Assembly (NCBI GenBank): GCA_947184155.2 | Contig: CAMXCT020000902.1 | Coordinates: forward strand, 553,501 to 617,500 | DNA length: 64,000 nucleotides | DNA from: Cladocopium goreaui | Lineage: Eukaryota > Sar > Dinophyceae > Suessiales > Symbiodiniaceae | Reading direction: 5' to 3' | In this document: piece by piece, positions 57,011-64,000 of the stretch | Numbering within the stretch: position 1 is the first letter of the stretch | Layout of the letters: each line of letters opens with the position of its first letter | Notes under the pieces: model-generated | Seen by the model: only the letters and a program-made list of their open reading frames with translations | What the model was told of the DNA's origin: nothing | Database searches by the model: none | Position numbers and translations under genes: made by a program

Positions 57011-57944
57011 GTGAACAAGACGTTATTACCCACCCCACCCCACCCCACCGCACCCCACAGGCACGAAAGCACACGAAAGCTGGCGGCGTTCTACGAGCCG
57101 CAAGCCAACTACATGTACTAACTATATAAATTATATATATATATAATTATATATACCTGCACCGCCCAGTGGTACAGATAAATGTGTACTTTTAGGGTGT
57201 TTGGTACACTTTTTTGGTAAACGGGCAGATTCTGAAAGCAACCTCATTTTCGAGCACATTTTTTTGAAGGTAACTGTGTGGACATATTTTTCCAAGTGGC
57301 TAATAATGGCTATGTTTTGTGCCGTTTTCAGTTTTGCCAGCCCCTTCCCAACTGGTGCTCAAACATATACGTCTAAATCAGCCCTGTTGGCAAGCATGTG
57401 GCTGGGTTTGAAGCCTAGTTGGCCTATATAGTTGCTTTCACAATGTGTTTGTTGAAAGATGACATGGGCACAGATGATGTGACCAACATGCAGCTATTAA
57501 TCTGTGCCAAATATCCCCATACCCCGTATATAGCTTTACCATGATTTACTTCAATAAAAAAGCAAGGCTGCTGCGCACGATATTGAAGACGTTCTTGTTT
57601 CCATGCATGACTGGATGCATGACTTATTTTTCAGATGGTTGCATCTGATTCCTCCTCCAGGATAAAAATCGGAAATTTTCCGCTCGCTGTGAAATGTTTG
57701 AAGCCCTGCCCATGGGTAACTCATGGCACGACGCACAAGTGCTTGATGCATGGGACTATATGTGGAAACACCTCATGGCAAAAGTAGCCGGCCTGTGGCA
57801 TGGCTGTGCATGACAAAGTTTGACCGTGAACTCTGGGAAACACGGTCAGGTTGACGTTTGCTTGATGAAAAATGGCGCCTTGCATTAGGTCGGTTTTGAC
57901 ATGCATGATGTTGACATTTTGCGCCTGATATTATCCAAGGGTCT

Positions 57945-58015
57945 TGCGCGAAACGGGCGCGAAAACGCGCGAAACGGGCGCAAAAAGGCGCGAAACGGGC
58001 GCGAAAAAAAAAGTG
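57945..58015 (+). repeat. GCGCGAAACGGGCGCGAAAA tandem patch
   Basis: Five or so units of GGCGCGAAA / GCGCGAAACG in 70 bp. Confidence 0.85.
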
Positions 58016-59988
58016 TACCACTTGACCCTCTTGTTTTGACCGTCACGACGTGTCGCGTGTTTTTGAAAACTCTTTTTACCATGGTCCGAACAGAAGGCAT
58101 AGTCCGAAGAGAAGGCGCCGCCATGTGGTCTTGAGCTTGTGGGGGGCATATTGTTTCAGTCTGAGCCTAGCCAGTTCTTCCATCGCACCGTTTGGTTCAT
58201 GGAATGGCTTCATTTCCGTTTTACTTGGACTCCCGGTGCGCATGTTTCTGGATTTTGCCGCGTGTAGTGTTCATCTTATATATGTTATGTATTTGCTTGT
58301 TGTGACTGTGGTGTTTTCGTGTTGAATGTTGAATGTTGAACGCCCTGCATGAGGATTCTTCGTGTGAAAAAAAATGCCCGACTGTTGATGTGATGTTGTG
58401 AAAATTGCGCTATAGCTGAAGGTTGTTTGCTGGAGGTATCTTGGCCATTCTTGGCCTATGAAAAACATACGTGATGTTGAGGTGGATACTTTAGATTTAC
58501 CCTGTCCAAAGCTCGGTTGTTTACATGTGCTGCGATGCAACCCATGTTGTCAGGCGTGGCTGTTCGAGGTCGTATTTGGCATGCTGCACATGCATTAGCG
58601 CGTAACAAAAGTGTCCTATCGAGCCTTTGGGGAAAGAATCAGGTTGATTACTATGGAGAGCCACGGAACTTCGGACACCTTTTTTTTTCAGACCCTTAAA
58701 CGGGCACATTTTTTGAAATCGGGCAGAAAAAAATGGTGCACATTTTTGTGTACCAATGGGAGGTTCAGGTATATATAGGATATACGGGTTTATACGGTTT
58801 TACCAGGTCATGCCCAAGAACTTGGCTTCGTGATGGGATTTACCATGGGATTTACCATGAATTTATTTCTTGCTGTGGCCTCTATGGCAATGGCAACATC
58901 ACCAGTCCACTGAGCTCGAACGGGCCGACCCAGCCTTGCAGCACGAGGGGCAAGGTGGCTGAGACGAAACTGACTCTGTGACGTCAGTTTGGGCGCTGTG
59001 ATGATTGTGATGTGCGATAAATATAACGGACTTCCGAGTTGGTTGATGATGAATTTGTTTGCGCAGTTTGTTTTTTTAAGTCACTACATGTCAGACAACC
59101 CTTGTGGCATCTTGTGCCTTTGGTGGTTTTTATCCACCTTGATTTTGCCAAAAGGATGCCCAATGGTTATGTTGATCCAACAAGTCCAAACTGATGATGG
59201 CTGCCTAAGAAATCCTGGCGCTTTCACACTGCGTTCTGTCTGGCCTAGGGCAACTTAGTGCGTAATAATTCTTTGCAACCCACGTGAGCAGTTTTGAAAA
59301 TTGGGCTGGCTCAGATAAGGCTGGTGCTGCTAACATCTGCTAACTCTCCAACATTGCTCACAGCTAGAGTCTAGACATGCGCTCTGTGTCTGAAAGTAGG
59401 GCACAGGCCCAAAATATCAACATATAATGTAGTTTCTCATTATAATTGTCCATATGTTTCCCGTTGAAATTCCCCAATTGTTGGGTTGTTGGGGTGGGGC
59501 ATACCCCAATGATCCCCATGATCTACATCTAAACTGCTCATTTGTCCTCGTGACTTTTCCTCATTCCTCGACGATGCGGCATTCCTGGCTGCCCGTCGGG
59601 GGATTGACGTTTAAAGATTTTGCGGTCTACCTCAAAGGACCCAGGTGTGTGCACACACTTGCAGACATGACAGCCAGATTTTCGGCCTTCGAATCATTTC
59701 CATGATATTTCCATGATATTTCCATGATATTTCCATTATATATCATTATAATGTACTGTACTGTAGATAGAATGTGGGATGTTCAACTTGTTCAACCATC
59801 CCTTTCTAGTCAAGATTGTTTGGACATTTCCACCATCTACTCGTACGTGTAGTGTTGTCAAAGCGGTCATATCGATGCGTCGGCACCTGGCTCCATTGAG
59901 ACTAGGTCAATGTTGGTCAAATCCAGCGATGAGTCGGGCCCACATCCACAGGGTGGCCATTGCATCCAAGATCTCCCAGTTTAATTCC

Positions 59989-60080
59989 CCAAACAGTATG
60001 TCCACACTGAGGGGTTCTTACGGTAGGAGCTAAATAGGGCCGGGGTTAGATCAGGGTACGCTCTTTAGTCTGCGCAGGCT
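59989..60080 (+). repeat. Second copy of the 11878 dispersed repeat
   Basis: CCAAACAGTATGTCCACACT, GAGGGGTTCTTACGGTA and CTGCGCAGGCTCGTACAAG correspond to the block at 11878-12020. Confidence 0.7.
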
Positions 60081-60335
60081 CGTACAAGATGGGGACCTAG
60101 GTTTTGGCTCTTGCTCGTCTTGAGAGCTATGTCCATTTCGTGCGGCAGGCGTGGGACATCCGGGACATCTTGAGGTCTGGAACGGCGTTTTGCTTTTAGC
60201 TGCGGTTGCGCGCGGTCTCTGCCGCCGAGAAGTTTGCTGTGATATGTACATTGGTCTGATGTCGAGGTTGCCTCAGCTGCTGCCCGGAACGAGGCGTTTG
60301 TGGTTGCACGGCGGAATGCTTTGCCCTTGTTGGAT

Positions 60336-60407
60336 GGACCTTTGGTGGCGGAAGTCATGGCAAAACGTTTTGCATCGTTTTGCCATGACTTCCGCCACCA
60401 AAGGTCC
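60336..60407. repeat. 32-bp perfect inverted repeat, 8-nt loop
   Basis: Bases 60336-60367 are the exact reverse complement of 60376-60407, separated by TTTTGCAT. The sequence is GC-richer than its surroundings and unlike any other repeat in the window. Confidence 0.95.
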
Positions 60408-60446
60408 GCACCTTTCACATCTGTCTTGGGGTTGTGTGATATATCA

Positions 60447-60578
60447 TATCCCATACGATCCATGTATGCTATATAATATATGGTAACATTTACCATCAAT
60501 ATACCCCTAATGTTAGCATATATATATATATACATATATATATATATTTATTTATACCATACATGGATCCTATGGGTA
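60447..60578. mobile_element. Palindromic MITE family 2, copy 4
   Basis: CCCATACGATCCATGTATGC ... CATACATGGATCCTATGGGTA; centre expanded by a TATA tract. Begins 40 bp after the 32-bp hairpin. Confidence 0.82.
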
Positions 60579-60579
60579 T

Positions 60580-63500
60580 ACTTTCTTACATCCCAGTTAC
60601 AAGGCCTGCTTGCGAACCAACCTGGATGACCATGTCACTGCGGCTGCGCGCGTCACTTGCGAACCAACTGCCCCGAACCCTGCGGAAAAATTCCAAAACA
60701 TTGATTTCGATGTCTCCTGTACTCATACACACATTCTACTCATATACACCTTCTCCACACTGTTTGGGGTCTCTTGCCGGTGTAGTTGTTTTATTGGCTG
60801 TAACTGCTGAATGTCAATATAGATACGTCATGGAATGTTGAAGTCATATTCCTTGTTGTTTGTTTTTGAGGGTCCAATGTTCAATGAGCAGCTCGCAAAC
60901 CACATCATTCCTTCTCAGGCCGCAATTTATGATGTTTGCAGTGGTTGTTTTCGGTACAGTAAGACAGCAATCATCAAAAACGCATCATACCAGTCACTGC
61001 CAGCAGCATATGCTGGCCTGGACCCCATAATTTTCCATAATTCATTTGCCACACACGGTCCTCAAACTATTCTGCTACATTTGACCAACTGGTTCAGGGC
61101 AATAGAGTTGCCGGTGAAGTTGTGCTCGGGCAACACTTCGGACATGCTGCAAAATACTCACAAACAAATGCAAACCCGTCTATAGGCTATATGTCCCAAC
61201 CAAGGTAAAAAAAAATACATCTTGAGGGATGGAAAGGCGCTACAAATAGACGCTGTTCGATCCAACCAAACGCATCAAACGCTCTTGAATCGTTCTCCTA
61301 GTTGCGATGACAAGGGATGCCTGACCATGCATTGCGTACCTTTAAATTTGAAATTTGGAGACTCGTGCTCATCAGGCCTACCCGCAATCAGGAGTGGCAA
61401 TGAAAATTCCCTATAAATTATTTAAATGAATGTTTTATAAAATATGGGTTTAAATATGGTTGTATGGAAAAACAAACGGTGGTTTTTCCAGCAAACCATG
61501 TTTGATGACTAGAGAATTTTATTCTAGGTTTTTTGTGGTTTTCTTTAGGCTCAGCTGTCTGCCCACCCAACTGATAGCAGACATGAAGTGGACCATGCTG
61601 AAATCAAATCCCATCAATGTGGCACAGCCAATGCCATAAACCTACTATTTGGGAAAAAAATGTCAACCCAACCATTCACGTTGGGTTTCCCACATTGAAC
61701 TCAGATAAAATCCTTGCACGGCAGCTAGCACAATCCACAGTGCAGTTGCCTGAGTACGTCGATTCACTTGCCCTGGTTGGAACCCAGCGGACAAAAACCG
61801 TCTCTATGGTGCGCGTTTGGGCGCTTGAGACATTGACAGATGTCAAGTCGAAGTCACGGAAGCCAGTGACTCTCCCACCGCACACCACGCAGGGTGCCCT
61901 GCTGCCGTTGTACAGTGGCACAGGCCCACCGCGACAATATATGGACTTTTTTTTTAAACGCCATCCATGGGAGCTGCCGTAGAACCGGCACGTGCCATGA
62001 CTCTGTGTTTCAACACCTGTGCTTCTGCGACCTGAACCACGCGAGCTAGTAAACAGCTCTTGGGCTGACGGATGCTGAGGGATTTGAAGCGAGCTTCCAG
62101 GAGTGTGGCTGGCAGTTTTTTTGGATAGACTTCTTGGAGTACATCCCATTACTGACAGTTGTGATCGCATCTTCACACCTTCACAATCCTTCACAGTTCT
62201 TCTGATCTTGGGAGGTTCTGCAAATCGCATGGCTAAGCCTGCGCTATCCTCGATATGTGAAGCCTTACGGCGCCTTACGGCCTCTCACTATGGTGGTGGT
62301 GAATCATCTAATTGTGCCATATTGTCCACATTGTCCCTATTGTTCTCACTGAACTGCATAATATGCACTCCAAATCCCTTAAGTTTGCAAAGGATTTATG
62401 TTTGAAGCGGCGGCGTGAAGTTGAAGCCCTCCCTGCTGAAGCTTTCAGAGCCAGATGGCAAGAACATGAGGTGGATTGCATGTATATTATATTTTATTTG
62501 CACATGCATCCTGCACTAATATCCCATGGTTTGAAAGTTTGTTTGTCCCACATGGTCCACAAAATGTTTGAGCGGTCCTACGAAACCTCAGAATTCGAGT
62601 TTGTACATAGACGAATACCATCAAAGAGCTCTTTAAAATTCTTGGAATAGTACCAGGACTTAAGCAAACAAATTAAAAATATAGTTGTTTTGTTTCTTTC
62701 AGGAAGAGTGTTAAAGTCCACCTTTTGTTATCCACTATTTGTTTTTGATCAAATTATGTTGCTCTTTGACTATGGCAGCAGGGCTTCAAAATCGGTGGAC
62801 TTTTTTGCTTTTTTGGAACACCCAGGAGGTTCCTGCCTGCAGCTCCTGCGATAAGCAGTGGCTCGGTGGCTCCCGTGCCCCCTTTGCTCAAGGTAAGTTA
62901 GTGATATAGTCACATTTATCCTATATCCATATTGTATCTATATTTCTATAATTATATAGATATAATAGTATATTGTGTGTATATATACATATATATCCCG
63001 CCGGGTCGGGAATGGAACGTGTAGGCGTTAGCAATTCACTTCTCGGCACTTATGACCAACACTGGGATTTACCAGTGATTTTGCCTCTGACGATGATGCA
63101 AAATGTATAATCCTGGTTGTGTTTTCGTTTTTTTTTGTTTTTACCTCAGCGGCAAGCAAATTTTGTCAAAATGCCGTACCTCCACGGATGCATCTCTGAG
63201 AGCCGATGTGGCTATTTCCACAGCGGCGTGTGTTTTTTACTCGCTGACTTGTCTTGCCTACAATGATACAACTTGGCCACTTGAGTGCCACACAGTTGAA
63301 ACAAGTCATCATGCTCAGCATGTGTGAATCTCCATTGCCAACTGCGGATACGCAAAGGTATCTGTTTTGACTGAGAGCTGAGGGACTTTGGAATATGAGT
63401 TTTCATTTGCTTCCAGCAGCTGTCAACGGTGCCTGTGTGAACACTCAAGGCAGCTCAAGGCTCTGTTTCGAAATCTTTCTGTGCGTTGGAATTCCCCAGC

Positions 63501-64000
63501 ACTATGGTTTACAAAGAAATGTTTCGCACGGCACTCTTTTGCTACCTTTGGGTAGCAGGGAGCACCATCTGTCAACAAGCAAGAAGAGTTTCCATTTGAC
63601 GGTTTGCCAAAATGTCTTTTCCTGGTTTTGTTGATAAATCGTAATTCCTTGCGTGCCGCTTCTTATTGTGCCTTTAAAACCATGACTGATCTAAATAGTC
63701 TGAAACCCTGCATTTTATTTTTCATGTTTGAAGCCGTAGCTAAAACCTGCAGTAAATGCTAACGCGCGTCTATATGAAGTGGGTGCCGCTGCTAGTTGTT
63801 AGTGGTGGAACTGGAACATCTGCAGAGCTGGTCGTTGCCTTTGCTGTCACTGTTGCTTTGTCAAACAGACAGGATAGACTACAAGTTCTCTGGTGGCGAC
63901 TGGGTCACGGGTCAACCAAAGCCGTTTTTTTTTTAAACTTTTGCTAGCGGCTAGCGCATTGCTAGCGGGGATCTTGCGGGTAAAATTACGTACGAATTCG
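60580..64000. other. Open but unassigned sequence
   Basis: Successive + frames of about 65-120 codons at 60835, 61222, 61617 and 62312 (for example PSQAAIYDVCSGCFRYSKTA near 60910) and a 184-codon - frame at 61676-62230. None shows a domain I recognise. Could be single-exon sequence, a decayed element or chance. Confidence 0.3.

Larger units (their letters stand above)
57070..60335. other. No secure gene
   Basis: Several open stretches of 60-90 codons on both strands without domains or splice chains. One region (57945-58015) is a GCGCGAAA repeat. A GC-rich patch at 59570-59700 is open in two frames. Confidence 0.35.

Noticed and set aside
1-64000. Spliced-leader gene, tRNA, rRNA or CRISPR array
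   Set aside because: I looked for the dinoflagellate spliced-leader word, cloverleaf-like stretches and regularly spaced short repeats with unique spacers; none was found by eye.

Overview
The window looks like nuclear DNA of a dinoflagellate, most likely a Symbiodiniaceae-type genome. Short GC-richer exons (about 15-180 nt) sit in long AT-rich introns. Many exon ends only work with GC donors (GC-AG introns, a known dinoflagellate habit). Every gene that can be chained by reading frame runs on the + strand, as in the one-directional gene arrays described for this group. No bacterial operon, tRNA, rRNA or spliced-leader gene was recognised. All exon calls come from reading frame, phase agreement between neighbours and splice dinucleotides, not from alignment.

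Layout. 193-2689: well-chained 5' part of a helical protein of unknown function; looser exons continue to about 8.1 kb. 9299-15580: a complete-looking five-exon gene for a 251-residue protein with one likely membrane segment, family unknown. 15.8-18.4 kb: 3' exons of another unknown gene. 18.5-28.6 kb: mostly non-coding, with one Vps13/Vps62-like exon, a 200-bp satellite and other tandem repeats. 28632-28962: two exons of an SNF2-type helicase. 31.1 kb: a lone exon. 32284-38449: an AlgH/UPF0301 (DUF179) gene in at least nine exons, the best identified gene here, followed by degenerate telomere-like CCCTAAA repeats. 41344-45755: an armadillo-repeat gene. 46.6-48.2 kb: C-terminal and internal exons of unknown genes. 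48775-50269: a decayed, internally deleted Ty1/copia LTR retrotransposon. 50.3-64 kb: mainly minisatellites, CGCGAAAG-rich patches, a 32-bp perfect hairpin, and long but unassigned open stretches.

The most striking structure is a family of about 104-bp, almost perfectly palindromic elements flanked by TA (at least 14 copies). Their inverted ends read CCCTCTG|GTAA ... TTACCAG|AGGG, so each copy carries a ready-made 5' splice site and 3' splice site on both strands. A second, unrelated palindromic family has the same CTG|GT ... ACCAG| design. These look like MITEs behaving as introners. Two further MITE-like families are also present.
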